From NCBI GenBank assembly GCA_030272585.1, contig BSYQ01000002.1, positions 4,216,001 to 4,280,000 of the forward strand: a stretch of DNA of 64,000 bases. Direction: 5' to 3'. Every line of letters starts with the position of its first letter. Within the stretch, counting starts at the first letter, position 1. This document shows, one piece after another, positions 31,742-40,769 of this stretch. Below the pieces are notes generated by a model, which made no database searches, was not told the DNA's origin, and worked only from the letters and a program-made list of their open reading frames with translations. A program made the position numbers and the translations under genes. Source of the stretch: Bryopsis sp. KO-2023. Taxonomy: Eukaryota > Chlorophyta > Ulvophyceae > Bryopsidales > Bryopsidaceae.

Positions 31742-34700
31742 TTACTTCATCGTTTTTATTTGCCAATCAGCAAACAACTTACCCTTTACACGTACCGCTC
31801 CTCGCTCTCCAACCCACTCAACCTCGTATGGCCCTCTCCAGTAGACCTCCACCTTGCTCCTGTGTTTTGGATCAGTCGGTACCATGACTTGATCTCCTTG
31901 CTTGATCTGCTCTGTGCTTCCATAAGCACTATTCTTGGCCCATTGGTCCCTTTTCTCACTCATGACATCCAGTGCATGGTCCCGAATCAATCCCAAACAG
32001 CCCAATTCTTTTCTCACTTCCATTACTGGAACTGCCACTCCATTTTCTGCCATCCACACTTCTCCTGGGAGTCTTGGTTTCAACCCACACATCAACTCCA
32101 ATGGCGAATGAACATATGTCTCCGTTTGCCTGGTATTGATGACAAAACACGCTGCTGCAACGTACTGATCCCAGTTTTCGTTCGTGACATTGTATCGACG
32201 CAATCGCTCCAAAATCAAATGGTGTGCATTCTCCACTTTCCCATGACTTTCCGCTCGGTAAGGAATCGACTTCTTTTGTTTAATCCCCAGTTTTGCGACC
32301 AGATCAGCGACTTCACCTTGAAAATGCGATCCATTGTCCGAATACAGCACCTGTGGTGTTCCAAAAACGAGGAACACTCGCTTCAGCAGAAATTGAGCCG
32401 CCGTGGTACTGTCATAGTTTGGGGTTGCCTCCGCGATAACATAGCCACTGGCACAATCCACCAGCGTCAATAACGCGACATTCCCAGCTTGCGATCGTGG
32501 CATTCCAACGCAGTAATCCACCTCCAACACTTGCCAAACTGAACGCACAACCATTGGTTCAATGCGACCTGGCCCTCTCCTTGGTTCCACCAGCTGACAG
32601 TTCACACACCGACGCACGTATTCTTTCACATCGCGAAAAAGGGTTGGCCACCAAAAGGTTTCCCTGATTCTCATCGCCGTTGCCTGCACTCCAAAATGGC
32701 CCACGCAGTGTGCAACCTGAATTGCACTTTCCACATCCTTGCTGCGCAAACACTGACGAACCGCCCCATCGCAATTACGATGCCAAAGTCTGCCCTCCTG
32801 GACCATGAATTCCGATAATTCCTCCTCCGTTTCGCCTTGCACCAACAGCCCAACAACCTGATCATACCAATCCACGCTGCGCCATTGCACCCTAGCGCTT
32901 CGCACCACTTCCATTTCTGACTCTTGACAGCGCAATCGGGACAACCCATCAGCATTGCGATGTCTGATTCCTGCTCGGGTTATCATTTCCAGCTCCGTAT
33001 ATTCTTGGATTTGACACTGCCATCGTGCCACCCTGCCTGTAAGGTCCACTTTCCTGAATAGACCGAGCAATGGCGCATGATCCACTCGCAGGGTAATTTT
33101 TTCACCCAATACATACGGCCGGAACGCTTTGAGTGCGTGTATGACTGCCAATCCCTCTCGCTCAGTGGTACTGTAATTTCTTTCTGTCGAAGAAAACATT
33201 TTGCTTGTGTAGAACACAGGCCGTTCAACGCCATCTTGAAGTTGGCTGAGCACTCCACCTGATGCATATTGCGATGCATCCGAGTCGATAATGTACGCCA
33301 CACCCGCTTGAGGGGCTGCCAACACTGGCGTCGTCGTTAATGCACTTTTCAGATCGTTGAATGCATCCATCCTCTCTTTCGTCCACTCAGGAAAAGGTGT
33401 TGTAGCGACCATCGTGTGCAACACTTTGGCTCGAGCAGCGAACTTCGGTACAAATCGTCTGTAGTAAGACGATAATCCCAAAAATGATTGTAATTCCTCC
33501 CGATTCCTTGGTGGTAATGCCGCAGCCACTTTCTGCACTTTCTGAGCTTGAGTACTCAATCCCTGACGCGATAGACGATGGCCCAGGAATTCAACGGTGG
33601 GATAACCCACGTGACACTTCAACGGTTTGCAGCGCAGTGCTGCTCCAGCCATTTTGCTCAGCAACGTCTCCAGATTCGGTGCAATAGCTTTTTCAGTGTC
33701 TGCGCCTTGACAAATGTCGTCCACAAACGCAGCCGCCTCCTTCACGCCCAGCAGGGTATGATCGATGATCCGCATATAACAGGCGGGCGCATTTTTGACT
33801 CCAAAGGGCATTACTCTCCACGAGTAAATACCGAATGGGGTGAGAAAAGCAGTGAGGGGCTGCGATTCTGGTGCAATTTCCACGGAATGATACCCTGCCA
33901 AACAATCCAGCGTGGTGTAAAAGGAATGTCCGGCCAATTCGTCCAATAACATATCCGTCCTGGGCAGCGGATATGGGTCATCCAATGTTGCCTCATTCAA
34001 TTTTCTGTAGTCCACACAGAATCGAAGCAAATTCCAGTCGCCAGTCACTGGATCCTTCTTTGGAACGACCGTTGCTGCTGCCAACCATGTCGTTGTATTT
34101 GTGGGGACTATCATATTCGCCTCCAGTAATTTTTCGCAGTGCTCTTTCATGAACGCCACCTCTTTGGGTGCATATCGTCTCAGTCGACCACACTTCCAAG
34201 GTACAGCTCCTGGTTTCAAGTTAATATGAAATTGCGCAGTCGTCGTGACAGGCATCTGCGTGATGTCCGACGTGAAGACGTAGCTGTACTTGGTCAGCAC
34301 CTCCCAAATATCGGCCTGGACTGCTTTGGATAACTCCGTATTAATGTGCACTTCCTTGAGTGGATTGTCGTCGACCTCTGTTGACGTTCGCAAAGCTTGC
34401 AACATTTGATCCTCTGCCTTAACTTCCCATGCTCGAAACGCACTCTCAGTGGCACTGGTCATCTCCTCTGATTCACTCTCTTCCTCCGATTCATCAGTAT
34501 CCCACTCCAAGCCATCAGATCCATCCACTTCCTCCACATACATATGCAACTGATGCTTGCCTTGTTGTACTGTCACCCCTGGATTCCCTTGCAGTCGATA
34601 AGTTTGTCGTTTGAAATCGGCTGAGGCCTTCACTGCCTTGAGATAGTCTTGCCCCAACAGTAAATCGTATGACTGTCGCGCCTGAACAACTCCAATGGAT

Positions 34701-36268
34701 AGAGTGGCTGTCGCAGTGCTGACGCCCACATCGAGCGGATCCGTAACACCCAGCAATGGTTCCGAAGCACCATTCGCCAACATAATCGTAAACGGAGCTG
34801 GGTTCAACTTCTGCAGTAGATTGAGTTTTCGCGCTTGCTCCGCATCCAATAACGTCCTGGACGCCCCTGGATCCAGTATGACATTCCGAATAGTCTGACC
34901 TGCAACCATTCCATACACCACCGCCGCCTGTCGCGCGACCTCCTGTGCAAGGTGCATGGCATCGGCACTTGCAGTCGGTTGAGCTTCAGTCGAATTAGGG
35001 GGAGGTGGTGGAGGTGGCACGAATCCAGTCGCTCGCTTCGGCGGAGGCATCAAGAACTTTCGTGACCCCAACTGCCACTGCATATTCATCTGCTTCTTGG
35101 ATCTGTTCTGCCAAAGTTTTAATGGCACCTTGATGTCGCCCATAAATGCTTCAAAATCCGCGTCCAAGGTGGTCTTGATCCTCGGCTTCCTTGCGTGGCC
35201 TTCACCACTCCTTTGCCGCTTTCCGACACGTGCTGCTTCGATCACCGGATATGGTGACGAGAAATCAATACTATCCTCGGCAGGTGCCACCCGCGCCAAC
35301 CGTGCTTGATCCGGTTTCTTTCCTGTTCGTTGAGGGCACCGATCAGCCCAATGATCTGGTGACTGACAAATAAAACATCGTCCGGCAGCTTTGGATTGAT
35401 CGAGCTGACCTCCAAGTGGGACTTGATTGCTGCCTGTCGCAATTGGTGGACGCTGACTGTTTTGCCAATGGACTGTGGGTCGCTCTTTTCGTGTTTGCGT
35501 TTCTTGTTGCGTCGCCATGCGTGTCACTACTTCCGTCAGCTTTCCGACTTGCGCTGCCAATAACGCAATATCCTGATTGACGACTCCTGGTGCTGGCAGC
35601 GCCAGAAATGGAGTTGCCTGAGATGTGGGTGTCGGTGGTTCTTCCACACTTGATGCTTGGACTGGTCGAGGCAAAAGTGCTGGTGCAGGAGCGAGAGGTG
35701 AATCGATCCTTATCCTTTGTTTGTATGTAATAATTTCAGCCGCCTGGGTGGCAAACTGTTTTGCCTTCTTGATTGTGTTAGGCATTTTATTCATGACTTT
35801 CTCCTGAACATCCGATGCGAGGCCACGCAAGAACGCCTTAATTTGTTCCTGCTCTGACACTGCGCCTCCCGCTTTGTTGGTGACGCGCTCGAATCTCAGG
35901 GTGTATGCGGCGACCGTATCACCGGCGGTCATCCTTACTTTGCGTAAGTCATCCGCGAAATCCTGGACCAATCCCAGCAGCACAGCGCCCTCCTTTGCGA
36001 AATTCGTCCTAATTTTACTCCAATCGTATGTTGTCCGGCCGCGTTCATCCACTATAATTGTTAAGGTCACCAATCGCTCACACCAGTGGCGATATTCCTT
36101 TATGCAGAAGAACGGCAATCGCTTGGCCGCCATTTCGTCACTCCAAGCCTGTGTTTTTCCCAGCCAACCTTCGAACGAATCCAAGAAGTCGTCAGGGTCC
36201 CGACACTGAGCGTTGAATTCGGGAACCGCCAGTCCAGTGAGGCATTGCGCCAGCATGTGAACGTCCAT
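31742..36268 (-). CDS. gypsy Gag-Pol polyprotein (single ORF, 1508 aa from first ATG)
   Basis: One uninterrupted frame; the first ATG is at 36268 (MDVHMLAQ), although the frame is open 41 codons upstream. Positions below count from that open start (residue 1 at 36391). Gag spans about 60-220. A CCHC zinc knuckle CFICQSPDHWADRC is at 339-352. A proline run is at 459-465. The aspartic protease site LDPGAS is at 506-511, with Pro where Ser or Thr is usual. Reverse transcriptase includes VDYRKLNE at 793 and FVDD at 889-892. RNase H acids include D1036 and D1104. The integrase zinc site is H1228, H1232, C1262, C1265. The integrase core is D1292, D1352, E1387, and a C-terminal GPY/F module YWRGPYEVEW follows at 1517. 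Gag and Pol are fused with no frameshift. All catalytic residues looked for are present. Confidence 0.95.
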   Translation of the reverse strand: MDVHMLAQCLTGLAVPEFNAQCRDPDDFLDSFEGWLGKTQAWSDEMAAKRLPFFCIKEYRHWCERLVTLTIIVDERGRTTYDWSKIRTNFAKEGAVLLGLVQDFADDLRKVRMTAGDTVAAYTLRFERVTNKAGGAVSEQEQIKAFLRGLASDVQEKVMNKMPNTIKKAKQFATQAAEIITYKQRIRIDSPLAPAPALLPRPVQASSVEEPPTPTSQATPFLALPAPGVVNQDIALLAAQVGKLTEVVTRMATQQETQTRKERPTVHWQNSQRPPIATGSNQVPLGGQLDQSKAAGRCFICQSPDHWADRCPQRTGKKPDQARLARVAPAEDSIDFSSPYPVIEAARVGKRQRSGEGHARKPRIKTTLDADFEAFMGDIKVPLKLWQNRSKKQMNMQWQLGSRKFLMPPPKRATGFVPPPPPPPNSTEAQPTASADAMHLAQEVARQAAVVYGMVAGQTIRNVILDPGASRTLLDAEQARKLNLLQKLNPAPFTIMLANGASEPLLGVTDPLDVGVSTATATLSIGVVQARQSYDLLLGQDYLKAVKASADFKRQTYRLQGNPGVTVQQGKHQLHMYVEEVDGSDGLEWDTDESEEESESEEMTSATESAFRAWEVKAEDQMLQALRTSTEVDDNPLKEVHINTELSKAVQADIWEVLTKYSYVFTSDITQMPVTTTAQFHINLKPGAVPWKCGRLRRYAPKEVAFMKEHCEKLLEANMIVPTNTTTWLAAATVVPKKDPVTGDWNLLRFCVDYRKLNEATLDDPYPLPRTDMLLDELAGHSFYTTLDCLAGYHSVEIAPESQPLTAFLTPFGIYSWRVMPFGVKNAPACYMRIIDHTLLGVKEAAAFVDDICQGADTEKAIAPNLETLLSKMAGAALRCKPLKCHVGYPTVEFLGHRLSRQGLSTQAQKVQKVAAALPPRNREELQSFLGLSSYYRRFVPKFAARAKVLHTMVATTPFPEWTKERMDAFNDLKSALTTTPVLAAPQAGVAYIIDSDASQYASGGVLSQLQDGVERPVFYTSKMFSSTERNYSTTEREGLAVIHALKAFRPYVLGEKITLRVDHAPLLGLFRKVDLTGRVARWQCQIQEYTELEMITRAGIRHRNADGLSRLRCQESEMEVVRSARVQWRSVDWYDQVVGLLVQGETEEELSEFMVQEGRLWHRNCDGAVRQCLRSKDVESAIQVAHCVGHFGVQATAMRIRETFWWPTLFRDVKEYVRRCVNCQLVEPRRGPGRIEPMVVRSVWQVLEVDYCVGMPRSQAGNVALLTLVDCASGYVIAEATPNYDSTTAAQFLLKRVFLVFGTPQVLYSDNGSHFQGEVADLVAKLGIKQKKSIPYRAESHGKVENAHHLILERLRRYNVTNENWDQYVAAACFVINTRQTETYVHSPLELMCGLKPRLPGEVWMAENGVAVPVMEVRKELGCLGLIRDHALDVMSEKRDQWAKNSAYGSTEQIKQGDQVMVPTDPKHRSKVEVYWRGPYEVEWVGERGAVRVKGKLFADWQIKTMK

Positions 36269-36715
36269 GAGGGAGAGAGCGAATAATGGGTTGGAGAGGA
36301 GCGGTAGTGTCAGGGAGCTGTCGACAATACGTCGAAAAACAAAGCAATTCCAAATCAATGCACTGCCTGCCCACAATGCAAATAAAAACACCGGTCCAAA
36401 TTGCCGGTCTGTCCGGTTTCACACTTCAAAACCCTTTTTCGACCCAGCTTCTCTTTCCGTTTGAAAACGCTAGCTGCGCGTCACTGGTCGATAATAGTTT
36501 TCACAGAGATCAATTCAATCAAGCCTGTTTTCCCAGCACAGCGTGGTGCGAAAGCTTTTCCTCGAAGGTATCGAAGACGAAGTCCGCCGACGGTTTGCTG
36601 CTTGACCACGTCGTCGTGGCGTCGGCCAAAGATATCACAGGAATAGTCGAAAAAATAGGAGACGAAGAACAATATTCAATTCAAAAGGCCGTCAGAGCAA
36701 AGCAACTCTGCTTCC

Positions 36716-36730
36716 CCTTCTTGGCCACCA
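36716..36730 (-). promoter_or_regulatory. primer binding site candidate
   Basis: On the element strand TGGTGGCCAAGAAGG begins two bases after the 5' LTR. TGG complements a tRNA 3' CCA end. The matching tRNA was not identified. Confidence 0.5.
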
Positions 36731-36732
36731 AC

Positions 36733-36896
36733 TAAATGATAAGACTCAATCAAAATCTTACATACATCTGTTCGCTGGCCCACAATTAATACTTCCCAAT
36801 TCGACATGACAGTAACCAAACTCTAACTGTCCTTCTTCCTGACCACTCATAATCCTAACCCTCCCAACTAGAACATACATTCACTTCTCTCCTACA
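36733..36896 (-). repeat. 5' LTR of the gypsy element
   Basis: 164 bp, starting TGTAGGAG on the element strand. It is followed by the primer site and a 5' leader of about 465 bp before the ATG. Confidence 0.9.
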
Positions 36897-36924
36897 GAAT
36901 GAGAGTCAGAGCGAGGAACGTGGG

Positions 36925-37287
36925 TTAGCTTACGTAAGGGGTTCTTTTTTGGGACTGTTCGTTTTTTACGGTGCTGCCGCAAGGCAGTTTCCAGTTGGGG
37001 TTGTACGATTGATTGGGACATTCATTTTCTGCCGATATACAAAAGGCAATGTAATCAAATTCCAGGTTGGGGTTGGAGCAAAGCTTTCCTTGTCGATATC
37101 CAGTTCTGTGGGGTTGGAGCAAAGCTTTCCTTGTCGATATCCAGTTCTGTGATCCAACTTCCCTGGGTAGCCCTGAATCGATTTGCATAGTAATCGTCGT
37201 TTGCACGTTCTTGGGTTGAACTGCTATCTGCAAAGCTCGGACCAGGGATTGATAAACTGGCAGCGGTTTCGTCTGCAGCAGGTTCAT
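36925..37287 (-). CDS. 120-codon ORF carrying a tandem duplication
   Basis: An ATG at 37287 opens MNLLQTKPLPVYQSLVRALQ... and the frame ends ...QSQKRTPYVS at 36925. A competing frame upstream (AEDEPAADETAASLSIPG..., ...TQGSWITELDIDKESF) has better acidic, protein-like content. It is thrown out of frame by a perfect 41-bp tandem duplication inside the ORF (37069-37150). This suggests one ancestral exon disrupted by the duplication. No family was recognised. It lies 24 bp from the gypsy target duplication. Confidence 0.35.
   Translation of the reverse strand: MNLLQTKPLPVYQSLVRALQIAVQPKNVQTTITMQIDSGLPREVGSQNWISTRKALLQPHRTGYRQGKLCSNPNLEFDYIAFCISAENECPNQSYNPNWKLPCGSTVKNEQSQKRTPYVS
37069..37150. 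repeat. perfect 2 x 41-bp tandem duplication
   Basis: The unit begins GGGGTTGGAGCAAAGC and ends CCAGTTCTGT. The two copies are identical. 41 is not a multiple of three, so the duplication shifts any frame that crosses it. Confidence 0.9.
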
Positions 37288-37373
37288 CCTCGGCGAGCAA
37301 CTGTTCAGATGTGCTTTGCGCCGGCGGCGGATTTTTGATCTCGCTGGCTTGTTGACCCTATCTCATTACTCAG

Positions 37374-39273
37374 GGACTTGTTACACAACCGCCTGTACCG
37401 TTGCACCCGCCACAACGACCTTGACTGCCGTTGTATTTGCGCGCGTGAAATGTCCTTGGTATTCACAAACGTGTCTTGGCGTTCCGCTGCAGAACCCGAA
37501 CATTCTTATTGCATACCCGAACCCGTCAAAAACACTGTGAGCAAAAATGGCTCAAATAAGATACCCGCCGAAATGTTCTCCGTGCCTCACGCTGAAAAGT
37601 CGTAGAGGGAAGAGGTTGACGCTGGAATGTCGGCGCCCTACGACGACTTCTCTCAGTCGTTGGACAAGCGCGAAAAACAACGCTAAAGTCAAGTCAAAGA
37701 TGGGATGTGCCGCTCGTGCTCCAAACGACGAGTTTGAGTCGTTTGGGGATCTGTTCCCTGAAGAGTGCGCAGCGGTACAGCCAGGGAAACCGAGGTGGAT
37801 TTTCGGTAACGACGACAGAAACTGCAGAACAACGGTGAGAATGGGGTGAAGAATGCTGTTTTCAGATATCGGTCGTGGTGTGCGTTTGGCCGTATGTTTC
37901 TTCACTGTTGTTACTGTGCAGTTGACGAGCGACGAGTTTAGAAAATGGCGTGGAGAGGGACATACTTCGCCCCACCGCGAATCGGGTGTTTTTGGAGAAA
38001 CAAGGTATTCTTGAACGACTCGATACTGACTCTTGGAACTTGGTGAGGTATTAAAAGGCTTGAGTTGGCGTTTACCTGACGAAGATGTTTGTTTTATCAC
38101 CACCTCCAGGGAGACAATTTGGCCGCTTGTTTGTTTTATTTCTGTGGCAGCGGGTAAGTCACGTGCATCAAAGTCTGTGATTGTTCTGTCTGTCATGAAT
38201 GCATGTCCGTCCGACTGATAACGCCGTTCTCTATTTCGTAGCTGTGGAGACCTACAGGACGCTTGGAGAGAACAGCATCTCCCTGACAGCCTCAGCTGTT
38301 GTTCCAGGAGATGAGGAAGCCTTCGCCGCTGCATTGGCATCAATGGTAGCTCTTCGAGTGAACACTATGTACGCTCGATGGCGTGAGGCCTCACGTAACG
38401 CTTCGGAAGGGTTGCTGAACGAATCGAGCGACGTATTAAGAATGGTACGTGGACCATAGGCGCACTCTGAATTTCAGGATGGGGGGGGGGCATTTCTTTT
38501 CTTTTTTTTGTTGGGGGGTGGGGGGGGAGGGGGGACAACTCGGTGGTTGACACATGGTGTTACTGATTTCCAGGGGCTTTTTTTTTTCCCTTGCTCCTTG
38601 ACTTTTGGGGGGGGGGGTCAGAAAGTTTCTGGGGGCAGTCAGGCCCGCCACGGCCCCCCCGAGCCCCCCCCCCCCCCCCTGGTTGCGCCTATGGCGTGGA
38701 TACATATTGAGAGATTGCTTAGAGTCACAGAAACTCACTCCTAGTTTTCTGCTTGTCCAGGCGATGGCGCACATGGACGACCCTATGGACCAAAGGCTGC
38801 CCGTCAGATGGTTAATTGCTCGCAGCCTTCTGATTCGTTCTATGCAAGGAACATGTATCTTCCCTCTCGTTCTCCTGGTGAGATAAAAAAGGTTCAAGTC
38901 GGGCTCAGATATACTCCAAAGATATGTCCTTCGATTTCAAGAAAAAAAACACTTCAACATCTAACATTTTGCGTGCCTCCATTGCAGATGAACAACGAGC
39001 TGCCCGTTACAAAGTTTTGTAAAGATTCGACGGTTTTACCAGCCATCTTCTTCCTTCCTTTCGTGTCATCGAGTGTTGAGCATTCGGGCGTTCAGTTGCA
39101 AGATATCAACAAGCCTCCGTGTCTGACGGCGATGCGCCAGAGTATGGCGACCGGACGACCGGTTCAATTGGCAAGGCTTGACTTCCATCAAATCAACAAT
39201 TTGAACAGAAAAGAAAGAGAAAAAACTGGTGAACAAACTGTTTTTCCCCTCACCGATTTAGCTCTTGGATTTG
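37374..39273 (+). CDS. exons of a multi-exon gene upstream of a discoidin-like domain
   Basis: Four stretches have splice-site support: 37374-37536 (after TTACTCAG, donor GTGAGC), 38242-38444 (after TTTCGTAG, donor GTACGT), 38761-38877 (after CTTGTCCAG, donor GTGAGA) and 38988-39273 (after CCATTGCAG). The last three join in phase. The first encodes a Cys-rich stretch (YRCTRHNDLDCRCICAREM...). The second is alanine-rich and helical (DEEAFAAALASMVALRVN...). The third is hydrophobic (LIARSLLIRSM..., CIFPLVLL). The linker between the first and second exons was not resolved. The 38445-38760 intron contains a CATAGGCG-family MITE. The overall product and family are unknown; the downstream domain suggests a secreted or surface protein. 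Confidence 0.4.
38455..38693 (+). mobile_element. MITE-like element, CATAGGCG family, copy 4 (intronic)
   Basis: The right end TGGTTGCGCCTATG is intact; the left CATAGGCGCACTCTG is diverged. Flanking 8-mers ACGTGGAC / GCGTGGAT share the central six bases. The interior has long G-runs and T-runs like copy 2. It begins 10 bp after the donor of the 38242-38444 exon. Confidence 0.65.
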
Positions 39274-39315
39274 GTCAGACATGCGTTTCAGTATGAATTT
39301 TTTTACGTCCAACAG

Positions 39316-40009
39316 GCCTTCCACACAGACAAATGCAAGACTCACGAAACGAGTACTTGGGTGCCGAGCAGCAGCTCGCAGACTTCCGCGGGGATGGTCC
39401 GCTTTGTGATCTAGACGGCGATGTGTTTTCCCCTTTAATAGCGCTGGAAAGGTTGGTGGCAAAACGGAAGAGGGTGTTTAAGCGTTCAGTCGCCTTCACA
39501 ACCCCACCAGAGCAGCCAGAGGAGGAAAATTCGTCCGAAGCAATGCACCCCAATGGTAGATTTCCTGACACGCACAAGGAAAACGACTAATTTTGGCGAG
39601 TCGACCTGGGTGCAACATACGAGATCACAAAAATCGTGTTCACCAGTACTGGCGGCGATCCCTTCTCAGTGGGACTGCAAGACTTCGACATCCGTATCGG
39701 CAGCAACTCTGTCGTGAATATGAATGGAGCGTGCGTCCATCCTCTTCTTCTTTTGGATTACAGCGGTGGTGTAGTTACTCATGGATCTATGGTGGAATAT
39801 TTTCCTTTTTGAGTTTGGTCCTGAAAAAAAAAAATGGAGCGTGCGTATTGGACGAAAAAGAGGATAATCTAGAGACGAAAATTTTTCTGTGCCCAATGGT
39901 CGGTCGTCACGTGAACGTCCAGGTCTTAAACATGAAACAATCGGCGGTCTGCGAGATTAAGGTGTATGTGTGGGGCGCGGGACGCAGTACTTCGGGAAGT
40001 GAATCATAA
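39316..40009 (+). pseudogene. discoidin (F5/8 type C / fucolectin-like) domain, broken
   Basis: The frame after an acceptor (CGTCCAACAG) reads toward ...DTHKEND, a TAA at 39588-39590, then FWRVDLGATYEITKIVF..., LQDFDIRIGSNS and NMNGAC. After a 110-bp interruption it resumes at 39833 with NGACVLDEKEDN, FLCPMVGRHVNVQV and CEIKVYVWG to the stop at 40007-40009. The (F/W)WRVDLG motif, the L-x-(D/N)F-x-IRIG strand, the paired cysteines, GRHVNV and the closing C-E-I-K-V-Y follow the discoidin/fucolectin pattern, normally a carbohydrate- or lipid-binding lobe outside the cell. Two lesions are visible: the in-frame TAA and the insertion. A 45-nt intron at 39556-39600 would remove the TAA in phase, but would also remove the conserved FWR. 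Confidence 0.6.
39737..39832 (+). mobile_element. 96-bp poly(A)-tailed insertion with 14-bp target duplication
   Basis: The insert lies between two perfect copies of AATGGAGCGTGCGT (39723-39736 and 39833-39846) and ends in about 10 A. Removing exactly one repeat plus the insert (110 bp) restores the discoidin frame. Long target duplication plus 3' A-tail is the mark of LINE-type retroposition. The inserted sequence (starting CCATCCTCTTCTTC) was not identified; it contains TATTTTCCTTTTTGAG, loosely like an snRNA Sm site. Confidence 0.65.
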
Positions 40010-40769
40010 AAAACAGAAAAGAAAAGAAAAGGACAAGAGAAAGAAAAAAGGTGCATTGATACTGGCTGGGATTGTCAGTCAATCAATCAACAACAGGAGA
40101 AAGATGCCGGCAGCTGGGATTGTCACAAACCACCAGATATTTTGAAATTTGTAATGATGTTCTGAATTCTGTGGTGTGAAAGATCCCATATCAAAAGGGT
40201 GTGGGGAGAATCCAACATTGAACACAGCACATCAGTTTGCAGCTTTAGATTCGAAAAAAAGAACAACAAAACGAAGCAAACATCAATTTACATTGTGGAA
40301 TTTTAGATTCGAACAGGGCAGCTGTTGGTATGGATGCCTTTAGAGTGGTGGATTTTAAAAATGAGATGGCCTTAAGAGAAGAAATTAATGATTTCGTGCA
40401 CAGTCTGACTCGGGGCCTCATCAAGGACTTGATGCCCTGAGTAAGTTGAATAATCCCTTCACCCCCCCAACCCCTCCTTTTTTTCCTCGAGTTTGCCCCG
40501 GTTTTGCCCTAGAGAATAAATCTGAAAGATCATTAAGGAAGGACAGCTGACTTGGAGCTCTTGTTGTTCCATCCAGTTTTTGTCTTTTTCATTCCTTTTT
40601 GGACAAATTGAACCGACCACTTGCATTTCTTTCTGAAGTTCAATTCTCATTCCAAGCGGGACTGCAAGGATTGGAAATAATAGTATTAGAAAACTGCTCC
40701 AGTGAACATGTTACGAAAAACATGTTCTTTCTTTGCTTGTGTTTTTTCTCTTGACACCAGGGGTTCTAT
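40010..40769. other. intergenic, no gene seen
   Basis: A-rich DNA just after the broken discoidin frame, then spacer with the direct repeat GGCAGCTGGGATTGTCA-like (40059-40125). No exon was recognised. Confidence 0.35.

Larger units (their letters stand above)
31283..36896 (-). mobile_element. complete Ty3/gypsy LTR retrotransposon (5.6 kb)
   Basis: Two 164-bp LTRs (31283-31446, 36733-36896) bound one long Gag-Pol frame. A 5-bp target duplication, GAATG, flanks it at 31278-31282 and 36897-36901. Element orientation is minus. LTRs read TGTAGG...CATTTA; a shorter reading TGTAGG...TATCA would give canonical TG/CA ends, but the target duplication and primer-site spacing fit the longer form. Domain order Gag-PR-RT-RH-INT places it in Ty3/gypsy. 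All parts needed for autonomous movement appear present, so it may be recently active. The element lies between the 30-31 kb ORFs and the 37-kb minus-strand ORF. Confidence 0.92.

Noticed and set aside
37552-38343. 263-codon minus-strand ORF
   Set aside because: Low-complexity Ser/Arg composition, no family, and it lies antisense to splice-supported plus-strand exons.
39588-39590. Reassigned stop codon (TAA read as an amino acid)
   Set aside because: The gypsy polyprotein and thioredoxin contain no internal TAA or TAG, so standard code with a nonsense lesion is simpler.
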